From: Isoetes taiwanensis
Lineage: Eukaryota > Streptophyta > Lycopodiopsida > Isoetales > Isoetaceae
Length of the DNA: 64,000 bases
Direction: 5' to 3'
Assembly (NCBI GenBank): GCA_021234155.1
Contig: JAJEKV010000003.1
Coordinates: 16,538,386 to 16,602,385 of the forward strand
Shown: piece by piece, positions 52,501 through 62,765 of the stretch
Numbering within the stretch: the first letter of the stretch is position 1
How the letters are laid out: each line of letters begins with the position of its first letter
Translations under genes and position numbers: made by a program
Notes under the pieces: model-generated
The model's database searches: none
The model's input: only the letters and a program-made list of their open reading frames with translations
Told to the model about the DNA's origin: nothing

Positions 52501-53160
52501 GAAATTTGTGCTCGATGTATCCTGAAACCAGTTTAAATTTTTCTCACTGACCATATTTGCAGGGAAGGCTCAAACCAAAAAAGTTTGCTTCATTGGTGGC
52601 ATCCATCCCTTCTGCTAAAAGTGATATTTGTCCTATGAGTATGCTGAAGGATGGCCTGAACAAGGGAATGGTTGTAGCTTGCAAAGTCCTCGTGACAAAT
52701 CTGTGCCTTTGTATGTGAGCTTGGATTTAGCACATAACATACTTCAATGCTGATTCCTCAAGTATTATTGCTTTTTTCATACTTTACTGTTTATACAGAA
52801 CTTTACTGCTTATACGATATTATATTGCTTGAGATTCAGAAGGGAACCGCTTCGTTCTTTCAAGATATGCACTCCGTAGTGGCTTAGTGAGTTTAAGTTA
52901 TCATAAGACCAAATTTTGGTTCCTATTATTGAATAGCTTTTTGTCGCAGATAAGGGATGGCGCTTCTATTGCTTTGTCGGGCCCTTTTTCCAAAGTAGGA
53001 CAGCTTCTTGGGAAGACAAGGTTGAGCCATGGACATGCGGCCTTTCTTAGTCGATGCTTATATTAAGTATGTTTGTGATTGTTGTGCGTGTGAACTGCAG
53101 TGTACACATACAAAGGGGTGAGAATTGATAGTCCACAACAAATTGAAGTTAGGTGGCTAG
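49590..53160 (+). pseudogene. TTC5-like tetratricopeptide/OB-fold gene, disrupted
   Basis: Exon-sized segments in order match tetratricopeptide repeat protein 5: EYWRGKTLD and EYCKEVK (49600-49715); KPDPSLVDVWSCLENCF and NCLTLALSK (49860-49989, donor GTAAG); QLSMLERCLAKG (50080-50120); SIKHAKQAIELDIKDGD (50190-50293); DRNKLCQSLKAYQNA (50360-50460); NPDLYFKSA (51715-51774); YQYLEDYESALKAYNAACEG (52357-52490); GRLKPKKFASLVASIPSAKS and LKDGLNKGMVVACKVL (52561-52700); EGNRFVLSRYALRSG (~52840-52885); IRDGASIALSGPFSKVGQLL (52950-53022); and VYTYKGVRIDSPQQIEVRW (53100-53160). TPR repeats come first and the OB-fold last, as in the family. Damage includes frame breaks at 49650, 49935 and 49965, a missing T near 50290, TGA for Trp near 50413, and a missing A near 52475. 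TTC5 is a protein-protein adaptor. Confidence 0.8.
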
Positions 53161-53386
53161 TCCATATCCCCAAAGGATGCAAGTGTGCTCGATTATACAT
53201 TCGTAGCACATACCTTCATAATTGTAATATCAAGCATAAATTATAGTTCAAGTTGTCTCAAAATGTTTATAGGAATCGTCATAAATGTCATAAAAACATA
53301 TTTCATGTCTAGTCTAGTCTTCTATTAACAGTGTTATAGTAGGCTATAGTCGCATTATTTGATTAATTAGGTCGCAGTGATGAAGA

Positions 53387-53570
53387 GGGTTCTAATGGAA
53401 AAACTTATTAAAATTTAGTTGATGACTCTAGTCAAGCTTTCTCTCTCATGCTTTTTGGGAAAAAAACTTTGATCACATTGTGTCATATTGTTGTATGTGT
53501 CTCACGAACGGGATCCCTAAGAATATGCCCATGCATCTTTCATTTCTAGGGCTACTATTTGGCCCCTTTT
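53387..53570. repeat. Duplicate of the Helitron target region (empty site)
   Basis: This segment, from GAAGAGGGTTCTAATGG through TTTGATCACATTGTGTCAT to CTTTCATTTCTAGGGC, is about 95% identical to 53667-53760 joined to 55716-55790. It contains CACATTGTG uninterrupted, exactly where the other copy holds the Helitron. Confidence 0.85.
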
Positions 53571-53760
53571 TTTAGAGCACCAGCCCTACTAAGCCTACGG
53601 CATTAGTTTTTATTTTATTTTTATTGAAAGATGCTTTCATTCATAATGGTTTTTTTTTTTTATATGAAGAGGGTTCTAACGGAAAACTTATTAAAATTTA
53701 GTTGATGACTCTAGTCAAGGTTTCTCGCTCATGTTTTTTGGGAAAAAAACTTTGACCACA

Positions 53761-55715
53761 TCTTTATATTATAAAAATATAGCGTGTGTCTTCCATGGAG
53801 ACCTAGATCGAATGGTTGAGAATTTGATCGACCGACGGTGAAGATGACATGTGCATGACTTCAACCAAAATTTCATCGTGAGGTTCACTCAATCCGACAA
53901 TGAAGGGGTAAAAGGGGAAAGGAAAAAGGGAAAAGAGAGGAAAAAGGGAAAAGAGAGGAAAAATGGAAAAGAGAGGGGAAAAGGACAAAAGGAAAGGGAG
54001 AAAGGAAAAAGGGATAATAGAAATAAAAGATAGATAGATAGATAGATGAAAATAGAAAAAGGAAAGGGGAAAGTGGGAAAAAGAAAAAAAAAGTGGGGAA
54101 GTGAAAAAGGGAAAGGGAAGGAGAAAATGAAAAAGGGGAAGGCAAAAGGGCCGAAAGAAAAGGAGAAAGTGAAGGCAAAAGGGCCGACGGAAAAGGGAAG
54201 GGGAAAAGGAAAGGAAAAAAAAAAGTGGAGAAAAAGAGAAGGGAAAAAGGGCATAGAAAAAAGGGAAAGTGAAAAGGAAAAAGGCGAGGGTGGGAGAAAA
54301 TGGAAGGGAAAAAAAAAAGGGAAGAGAGAAAGTGTTGGGAGAGGAGGAAAATAGAATGGAAAAAGGGCCATCGGGAAAAGGGAAAGGGAAAGGGAAATGG
54401 GAAGGGAAAAGGAAAATGGTGAAAGGCACGGAAAAAAGGGGAAGAGGAAAAGGGTGAATAAAGGGGAAAAGGGAGGGAAAAAGGGTATGAAAAAATGGAA
54501 GGGAGAAAGGAGAAAAGAGAAAGAATGAGGAAAGAAGAAAAGGGAAGAGAAAATGGCATGGGATAAGGGCACCGGAAAAATTGGGAAAATGAGGAAAAGG
54601 GAAGGAAAAAGGGGAAAAAAAAAGATGGGGAGAAAGGAAGGGAAAAAGGGCATGGAAAAAGGGAAAGGGAAACGAAAAGAAAAAAGAAAAAGAAAGGGGG
54701 AAAGGGAAGCTAAAAAAAGGGAAGAGGGAAACGGGAAAAGGGAAGGAAGAAAGGGCACGAGATAAAGGGGAAGAGGATAAGGAAAGGCAAAAAGGCATGG
54801 AAAAAAGAAATGCGAAAGAAAAAAGAAAGAGGGAGGGGAAAGGAAACTTGAAAAAAGTGCACGAAGAAAAAGGGAAGAGGTAAATGGGAAAAGGGAAGGG
54901 GGAAGGGCATGGAAAAAAGGGGAAGAGGGAAAGGGTGAAGAAAGGGAAAAAGTGAGGCAAAAATGAGCGTGCGAAAACGGAAGCAAAAAAGGGCATGGGA
55001 AAGGAAAAGAGAAGGGGAAAAAAAGAGGGAAAAGAAAAGGGAAAAAAGGCATGAAAAAAGGGAAAGTGAAAGGAAAGAAAATAGAAAAAGAAAGGGGGAA
55101 AGGGAACCGGGAATAAGGGCATGAGAAAAAGGGGGGGAAGGGGAAAAGGGGACAAGATAAAGTGAAAGAGGAAAATGGTGAAGAAAAGGGAAAAAAAGGA
55201 AGCGAAAAAATGCATAAAAAAGGAAAAGGATGGAAAAAGAGGAAAATGGGCATAGAAAAAAAGGGAAGACAAAAAATGTGGAGAAAAGGGCATGGAAAAA
55301 GGGAAATGGAAAAGGAAAGGAAGAGGAAAAGGGCAAGGAAAGGGAAAAAAACACAAAGAAAGGGGAAGAAGGAAGGGGTCGAGAAAAGAGGAAAATGGAA
55401 AGGAAAAAATCCATCAGGAAAAGGTAGATGGGAAAGGGAATAGGGAAGGAAAGCCTGGGGAGAAGGGTGGAGAAAAAAAAAAGGGGAAAAGAAGAAAAGA
55501 AAGCATGTAAGGAAAACGAGAAAAAAGGTAAAAAAAATGGAAGTGTGTAGGGAAAAGAAAAAGGATAAAAGCGAGATAGAGCAAATGGCATAAGGAACGA
55601 GAAACGACGTCGAATGCTTTAATAATGAAGCTCTTTCGGGTTATTCTCTTATTGCTACAATATATTATTTATAGATTCTCAGCTTATGCCTAGCAACGCT
55701 GGGCACCGTTCCTAG
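53761..55715 (+). mobile_element. Non-autonomous Helitron (1955 bp)
   Basis: The 5' end is TCTTTATATTATAAAAATAT after an A. The 3' end is a 7-bp hairpin GCCTAGC-AAC-GCTGGGC (55688-55704) followed by ACCGTTC and CTAG (55712-55715) before a T. Insertion between A and T with no target duplication is the Helitron rule, and the empty duplicate at 53387-53570 confirms both ends to the base. There is no Rep/helicase gene. Most of the body is a purine-rich tract. Confidence 0.9.
53900..55560. repeat. ~1.66-kb polypurine/polypyrimidine tract
   Basis: The plus strand is almost entirely A and G, built from GGGAAAAGG and GAAAAAGGGCATGG-like words repeated irregularly, with (GATA)n at about 54028-54050. 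The long frames in it on both strands (for example phenylalanine/proline/serine-rich on minus) are by-products of composition. Confidence 0.85.
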
Positions 55716-55790
55716 TTGTGTCATGTTGTTGTATGTGTCTCACGAATGGGATCCCTAAGAATATGCCCATGCGTCTTTCATTTCTAGGGC

Positions 55791-56032
55791 ACGAAATGAC
55801 CCAACAAGAAACATGAAAATGAAACAGAAAACATGAAAACACACTTTCGGGCCACAGAAGGGCAACCCATCGTGCGCAGCATCTTGTTATAATTTGCCCA
55901 AAATTTAATGGCCTTTGATCTGGCATAAAACACAGAATAAGTAAGTAGGCCGGAAACACATTTTTAGATGCAAAATATAACACCCGGAAAAAAGGGCACA
56001 CCAGCGTTACCAACCACCCAAGAACATCTTCT
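55791..56032. other. No recognised feature
   Basis: Unique-looking sequence after the Helitron target repeat; nothing supported. Confidence 0.4.
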
Positions 56033-56118
56033 TTTTTATTTTGGGAGGGCTTTGGTTTGTGAGCTTGGAACGCCGCATGTAACGCCGCATGCGGCGTTCC
56101 CTCTGCCCCTTGCGGGAT
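56033..56118. repeat. Duplicated palindromic module, copy 1
   Basis: It shares about 90% identity with 59121-59205. It contains a perfect 13-bp inverted repeat GGAACGCCGCATG ... CATGCGGCGTTCC (56067-56100) with an internal direct repeat AACGCCGCATG, then CCCCTTGCGGG. Confidence 0.75.
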
Positions 56119-59100
56119 TATTTTCGAAGTCGGCGTCTGGTTTTCTCTCCTCCCTAGCCATTCAACTTCGAGCGGGAAGGGAGAGGCTCAGAGCGGCGAT
56201 GGGCCTGGTCTGCTACAGCTAATTAGCTGGGGCTCATCTGGAGACTGACATTGCGGCTTGCGGTATGGTTATCTCCGCCGCAGATGTTATTTTGCTCAGT
56301 TCTGTGAAACCTGGGGAGATTGGATCTGTGTGCATGATCTTACCTTCTTTATATTTCTAATATCTTTTCTATTGTCTTGCATGCCTTTTCGCAGAGCAAC
56401 AACCAAGTATTCAATCGTGAGGTCTACACGATTCTTGCGTAGCCATAACACATGGCCTCATAGCCAAAAATTGTAACGAAATTGGAAAACCAAGCAGCCG
56501 GGTATGTTGAAGCCAATGGCAGCAGTGGTTAAGCGTTTTCTTGCCATGTATATTGCTCATTTTTATCCTTTCTTCGAATAGGAGCAGCATTACAAGTATA
56601 TTTATGCCATTTATATTCCTGCTTGACTGTCCTCCAGAAATGCAGGGCCAACAACTTTTCTTCTTGGCATTCTTTTGCAAACAGGAACATGATTTCAGCT
56701 TCAGTTTCTTTGGAAAAGCTCGGCTTTAGGGTTTTCATTTCGTGTAAGTTGAGGAAAGCAGAGATAACTGATTTGTTCTTCTTTTTTCTAGGATTTGACA
56801 GGCCTATTTTATATATAGATTTCGTTGTGAAGACTATCATTTTCATTCGAAAGTTCCATATGTAGGCTGATTTTGCATCCTCATAACAAATTTTTGTCTT
56901 TCTGGTATAACATACAGGGAAGAGACGTTATGGCTGCAAGCATGATATGGTGGTTAGATGAAGCATATCTTTCACAAGAAGGTGTGCATCCTTCTGTAGC
57001 TTATCCTTTGCAAATGTGTATTCATTTTTTTCCAGGTAAATTAAAGTGCTGGCCCTTTCAATCTAGGCCAAAACCATGAAGAAGATAGTGCCGCCTTGCA
57101 AGGTCGAGCATCCCCTCAAGCCATGTATTCCTATGGGCTATTTTTATGCGCTTCGTAGTTATGAAAGAAAAGTACAAGGCATTAAAATGCTCCATCTAGG
57201 TATGCTTCGCATATCATTTCCAAGGCCCATACTTTTATGCTCCCACACGCTGGTCGAAATGGATTCTCGATTTATTTCTTCTTTTATGTTCCGTGGTTTA
57301 AGAAGCACAAAGATCGGGACTTAAACAATCTTGAGGCCAACACTTTTCATTCTTCCGCTTGAAAATCATGATGCCACAATAATTATTGTTTTGTTTTCTT
57401 ATTTCTTCTCATATACTTTCGGTATTCATCATGCTTTGTTTGGAATTGGCAATATCTGCACATTCTACATATCTTCAACTATTTGTGTTAGAGAGCATTC
57501 TCTACCATATTATCTCAAGGTATGCTGCAAATGACTTGATAAAACGACATTTTTGTTAACAAATAGGTGACATAATATGCTAAATGTTATATTTTGCAGG
57601 ATTTTCTATTTTTAGAAGTTGATTGAGGGAGAGCAAGCAAATGATCATGATGTGAAGGAAGCAGATGATAACGATATGTTAAGGTAGGACTTTCTTTTTG
57701 CACGTGAATTACCGCTTAATGCATGCATTATACAAAATATGGGTAATTGTAAGATAGTTCTACATATTCTATCTCTGAACCATCCTTCAATTTGCTATTT
57801 GGGATTTTTATTTGTGCACAATGCGTGGGAAACTCACAAAAAATAATTATGTCCCGAGATGCTTAGACGATGGAGGTGAAAGTTTAAGAGAAATTTTAGC
57901 ATTTTGGAACATGTTATTAGGATTTGTTCTACTTGAAAACCTACTGCTACACTCCTGCATGTGAATGGTGCAAACAACTTGATAAACCAGCAGTTTTGTT
58001 AATAAGTAGATGACATAATAATGCTAAATGTTATATTTGTAGGATTTTCTCTCGCTTTTAACACGCCGATTGATGTCAAGCAAGCAGATGATAACGATGT
58101 TAAGGCATTTCATAACTATGGAGTGATCCATCCGCCTTCCTTAAGGCAATTTAGAGTGAATGCATTGGGTACATTTGAATTCGCAGCTAATGCCACCTAT
58201 TTTTATTGCAGATTAGGTGTTGGCATTTCTCATATAATGTTCTGTTTTATAGCCATGAGAGATGTTTTCCATAGCACATGAGGTACATATTTGCCTTCAT
58301 TTCAAATCATGTGCCTTATTATCCTGTAATATATATGGTTTTTATATTCTTAGCATGTTGTTTCTTTTTAAAGTGAGACTTCCTAGACCATAGAATATAA
58401 TATAAACAAGAATTAAGCAGTGTCATATCTATCAAGAAAAATTAAAGTCACAAGCAAGGGGTTTCCCAACAGACAAAATTCATTGATTCAAGCACCAAGC
58501 TTCTTTTGTTTCTTTGAATGTCCCCGCCATTGTAATTACTTCATCAAGTGATATATACACCATTGTCGCTTGTAAACTTCAAGTTTCTCCTTTCCTCGCC
58601 AATGTAAACTCATTGTACAAATTCCCTCTTCATAAGCAAACAAATTGAGAAATGTATTTGTCAATTATTTTTCAAAGACTTCTTTGTTGAAAGTCTTATA
58701 AGAACCTGGTATGGGTAGAGAATTATCTAGCAAAACCCATTCATTGTATTGGAAATGTTGTTATATGCTCCTTGAGTTCGAACTATTGTCAAATTTTGCA
58801 GCATATCCTTACTTTGTAATGCATCTTGAGGCCTAATGTAAATTTAAATGTGTTTGTGCTTCATATTTCCAACTTTGTTCATGTGATGAAGCTACACTGG
58901 ACTGCAAGCATATCCGGATTTAATTTGGTTAATTCTGGAAGAAAATGCAACTTTCTTGATAAGTTGAAACTATAGAGCATTATAAATTGCAAGTATTTGA
59001 AAAGCTATGATTGATTCATTAGCTGACCAGTTTAAAATAACTTATAAAATCCACATAATCGAATTGGGCATTATGATTACTTTAAGCCCAAATTTATGCC

Positions 59101-59120
59101 TATGACTTCATTTATCTTGT
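56119..59120. other. Unassigned DNA with an internal tandem duplication
   Basis: 57520-57690 and 57955-58110 are diverged tandem copies: both have TTGATAAA, AATGCTAAATGTTATAT, AGGATTTTCT and CAAGCA-ATGATAACGAT-TTAAGG in order. Frames such as MAASMIWWLDEAYLSQEG (56930) and MKKIVPPCKVEHPL (57076) are open for 60-80 codons, but I do not recognise a protein family. This could be a degraded gene with AG/GT-bounded exons. Confidence 0.4.
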
Positions 59121-59205
59121 CTTTTATTTTGGGAGGGCTTTGGTTTTTGAGCCTGGAACGCCGCATGTAACGCCGCATGCGGGGTTCCCTCTTACCCCTT
59201 GCGGG
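59121..59205. repeat. Duplicated palindromic module, copy 2
   Basis: It is the same module as 56033-56118; the inverted repeat at 59155-59188 has one mismatch. Similarity continues weakly into TTTCCTCC-type sequence downstream in both copies. Confidence 0.75.
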
Positions 59206-60496
59206 ACGCCAATGCTAATTTCGAATCTGACCGCCCATTTCTTTCCTCCTTGCGTTTGTGTGGCAGAAATTCGAGCTTGAGGTTTTCACTCTCTGTACTC
59301 TATGTTTTGGCGCTTCAGACTCTACATCTATGCTCCACAAGTTCTTGAGCTGGGACGGATCCGCATTATAAAGTGCTGCTTTGTTTAGTTCTATATACAA
59401 AACATACAATGTCTGTTTTGTGCCTTGATTCATTACATGCATTATTAGTTCCTACTTCTATATTTAAACTTCGATATTTAAAAAGACTCGATCATTGATA
59501 AAATGATACGGTTTAAAAACTTCTAAGTTTAGGACATTCAATAATCATATAACTGCATCAGTAATGCAATATCATCATTGGAGCCCAAGTTGTTGCAAAA
59601 TCACCATTGAAGCCCAAGTTCTGGTCCTTAATGTATTGAGATTGAAAATCCAAGGAATCCAAAAGACCATTCGTAAAAGTTTTTATTAATTGTTGGGGGT
59701 TTAGCGACAATGGTATTGTTAGCCAGCTATCAATGCATTTCGAAGCTATAAAAGGATTTAGATAAGTAGCCATGTGTAGAACCATTGTAAAATGATGTAT
59801 AAATTGTAATTATTGCACTCGCTGCTTGAAAGTCCATCTTAGAACGAGTTTTTCATCATGACGCAGGTGTATAAGAAAGATCCCAAATGCATTGCAGTTG
59901 CAATTTTCGATTGAAGGCAATGACCATATAAGACAACAATGATCTCAAGTCTTTTGTTAATGTAATAAATCAAGCATAGTAATTAGACATGTTTGTAGCA
60001 ACTTATGTGGAAAAATGGAATCAATTGATTGCTTTTAGAAATATTGACTTTACTTTCAAGCCATCAGCGTGTTGGACAAATATTACAATACTTTCTAGGA
60101 AGCCTAAATATAATATTTCTTTTATGCAATTGATAGTGCGTGAAGAATGCATCCACTCTTCAAGATTTTGTTTTATCAATGAGAATTTAGGAATTAGAAA
60201 ATTCCAAAAGACACAAGGAACTAAAAGGCATTCCAACCCTAAACCAATTTTCTCTATGCGTCTACTGCGTATGTTCCACCCCATGCTTTCCATTACTTCT
60301 ACCCATTCAAAGTGTTAGGGCTAATGCTCACATCTCTAAACCGTAAATCCTTCATAATTTGTTCATAATTTGTACTCCATTACGTCTATATCATGACTAC
60401 ATTTACATGTTTTTTTTTTTTTTTTTTTTTTTTTGACATTTATAGGTTTTAATACAAACTCCTTAAATTTACCCATTCCGCACGTAAATGACTAAT
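59206..60496. other. No supported gene; poly(T) run
   Basis: Short unrelated frames only. A run of 25 T occupies about 60410-60434. Confidence 0.45.
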
Positions 60497-60523
60497 GCCC
60501 GGCCGTCGGGCACACGTTTCTAG
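60497..60523 (+). mobile_element. Helitron-like 3' terminus
   Basis: The hairpin GCCCG-GCCGT-CGGGC (60497-60511) is followed after eight bases by CTAG (60520-60523) and then T, the same pattern as at 6878 and 55715. The 5' end was not found. It lies about 60 bp before the first recognised LSF2-like exon. Confidence 0.55.
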
Positions 60524-60585
60524 TTTTATAATATGTGAACCATTATTGAGGTAACCCTGCCTTTGCTGGATTTTTTACTTTTTAG

Positions 60586-62765
60586 GTTGCGGTACACACA
60601 ACAAAGTCGTGCAACATGCTGTGCACCGGAAGATTTGAATTTGCTACAAGCCTACTTGCCGCAAGCAACGGAGATTATCAGAATAAAAGAACTAGGGATG
60701 GAGAGATTAGCAGAACAAGTCTCAAAAACGAGGAATACAATAAGATCATGCAGCGAGAAATGTTAAACCCATACGAGTATCACCATGCTCTAGGTAAGTT
60801 CGCTTTTCTTTCTCCGGCATTTATATTTCATAAGTTTTAAGTTTTAGGCAAAAACATAGCGAGATTTCCATGTTTTTAACTTTCCAGATGGGCTTCCGGT
60901 CAATTCAAATTTCATTCCATACTTTCATCAGATATTAAAAATCTTAACTTGTAAGTTGTAACATACCACAATGGCAGCATCCTATAGAAGGCGAAGTCTT
61001 GATTGGTTATTTAAGGTAACCTCAGGCTTAATAGCCTTTGATCCGCTTGGTCCATGTCCATCGCGATTATAAGACGACAAGAGATTGGGACGTTTATTTC
61101 AGAGACAATTTTGCTCATACTCAATAGAATCCGTAAGAATCTACCTGTAAATGATTTCTTTCGTGAGGATAATCATCTATTTCATAAGTAGATGCTCAGT
61201 TGTCTCTTCCAAATTCGAATTTACCGTATTTCCTAGGCAACTTAAAAGTATTCTGAAGAGCTTGGCAGTTAAAAGCCAAAATACATCATTAAACGCTATA
61301 ATATTTGAGACTAGGAATACAATCAAATTCTTTTTAAAAGAAGAATCTGTTAGATCTTTTGCCCGTGTCAATTTGTTACACAAGATCACCATTCTGCAAT
61401 TATATTGCTGTGCCTGTCTGCAGCTCCACACCTATCCTCTTGGGATGGTAAATCATGGGCGTGGGAAATATAATGCATGGTCTATGGCCTATTGTTAGTT
61501 TTTACAAGTGAGGATTGTTGAGGAAAATTGAAGGAATCGGACAGCCTTTTATGAATGAGAATCAAGAAGTGGTTTATTTTCCTCGAATCAAAGGAATTTG
61601 AAGTTTATGTTTGGTCCTTCACAACATAGTCTAATGTTTGCTTGAGTATGCGAGAAGTTGATGAGGCCTTCTTTAAAACCTTTGTTTGGAGAAAGAACTT
61701 TTTGATTCTGCAACCTACATCAATTACCAGGTCTTGGTTGTTATTTTATCTGTATCAGTTTTTAAGTCGCAGGCTAGAAACATGGTTTATCTTTGATGGA
61801 GACAAATGTACATGGTTTGGCTTTGTCATGCCTTTCCAAATGATTTTTATACCATCGTGCAAATTGGTTGGTTTTTGTAGGGATGTACTATACAAGATAG
61901 AAGAAAAGCTTATTGTAGGGTCCCAACCTCAAAACAGAGATGATATTAATTTTCTATATGATGAAGAGCATGTCACATCTGTCCTGAACTTACAGCAAGA
62001 CAAAGATATAACATATTGGGGAGTAGAATTGATTCAATCGTGCAACAGTGTAACAAACTTGAATTTCTTATACACGAAATCCGGTGAGTTAAAAAACATT
62101 GCCGGACAGTATAACAAGGGTCTTTTTGTTATAATCTTTTACAATCATAGCAAACATTTTATGGTTCATTGGAAACAATGTAACCATAGGCTTCTTTTCC
62201 AGAATGGATTACAAGAATCTGATAGAAGAAAGATGACCACTATGTACTTACACTCGTGAAGTTCCTGTTTTGGCAGGCAAAAGATTTTGATCCCCTTTCG
62301 CTGCGGCAAGAATTGCCAAGAGCAGTATCCATAGTGGAGTCTGTAATAGATTCAGGTCAAACAGTTTATGTTCATTGCACTGCGGGATTGGGAAGGGCAC
62401 CAGCCATTGCTATTGCTTATCTCTACTGGTTTCGCAATATGAATGTAGGTTTAATTAAATAAACTTGTTAATTCTACTGGCTCCGTGATATGAATGTATG
62501 TTTAAACGGAGTTCTGTTATTCTCGCAGTAACTTGGTATGCACTTTTATTTGCAGATGAATACTGCGTATGATTTTTTGGCAGCCAAGAGGCCTTGTGGA
62601 CCTAGGAAAGAGGCCATTCGTGGAGCAACTTATGATCTTGCAAAACAGGATTCTTTGAAAACTCCTTTTGAAAGCTTGCCAGACTTTGCTTTTACAGACA
62701 TTACGCCATGGGAAAGAAAGCTAATTCAAGATCGAGTTCGGAAATTATGGTCATCAATGCAGTAA
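60586..62765 (+). pseudogene. LSF2: LSF2-like phosphoglucan phosphatase gene, frame-disrupted
   Basis: Four exons fit LSF2 (Like SEX Four 2), a plastid dual-specificity phosphatase that dephosphorylates starch glucans. Exon 60586-60793 (acceptor TTTTTAG, donor GTAAG) ends SLKNEEYNKIM and NPYEYHHAL. Exon 61881-62093 has LIVGSQPQNRDDINFLYDEE, VLNLQQDKDITYWGVE and, in a shifted frame, DSIVQQCNKLEF. Exon 62277-62444 has AKDFDPLSLRQELPRAV and the catalytic loop VHCTAGLGRAPAIAIAYLYW (CX5R). Exon 62556-62765 has NTAYDFLAAKRPCGPRKEAI, RGATYDLAKQDS and ERKLIQDRVRKLW, the LSF-type C-terminus. Exon 2 needs one added base after MYYT and one near VELI to stay in frame, and the RRP codons before AKDF are absent. 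No transit-peptide exon is visible upstream. It is either a recent pseudogene or a real gene with indel errors. Confidence 0.85.

Noticed and set aside
53803..55356. 517-residue and overlapping long open frames rich in Phe, Pro, Ser and Leu
   Set aside because: They arise because the strand is nearly all pyrimidine, which excludes most stop codons. All frames in the tract are open in parts, and there is no start context, domain or codon bias.
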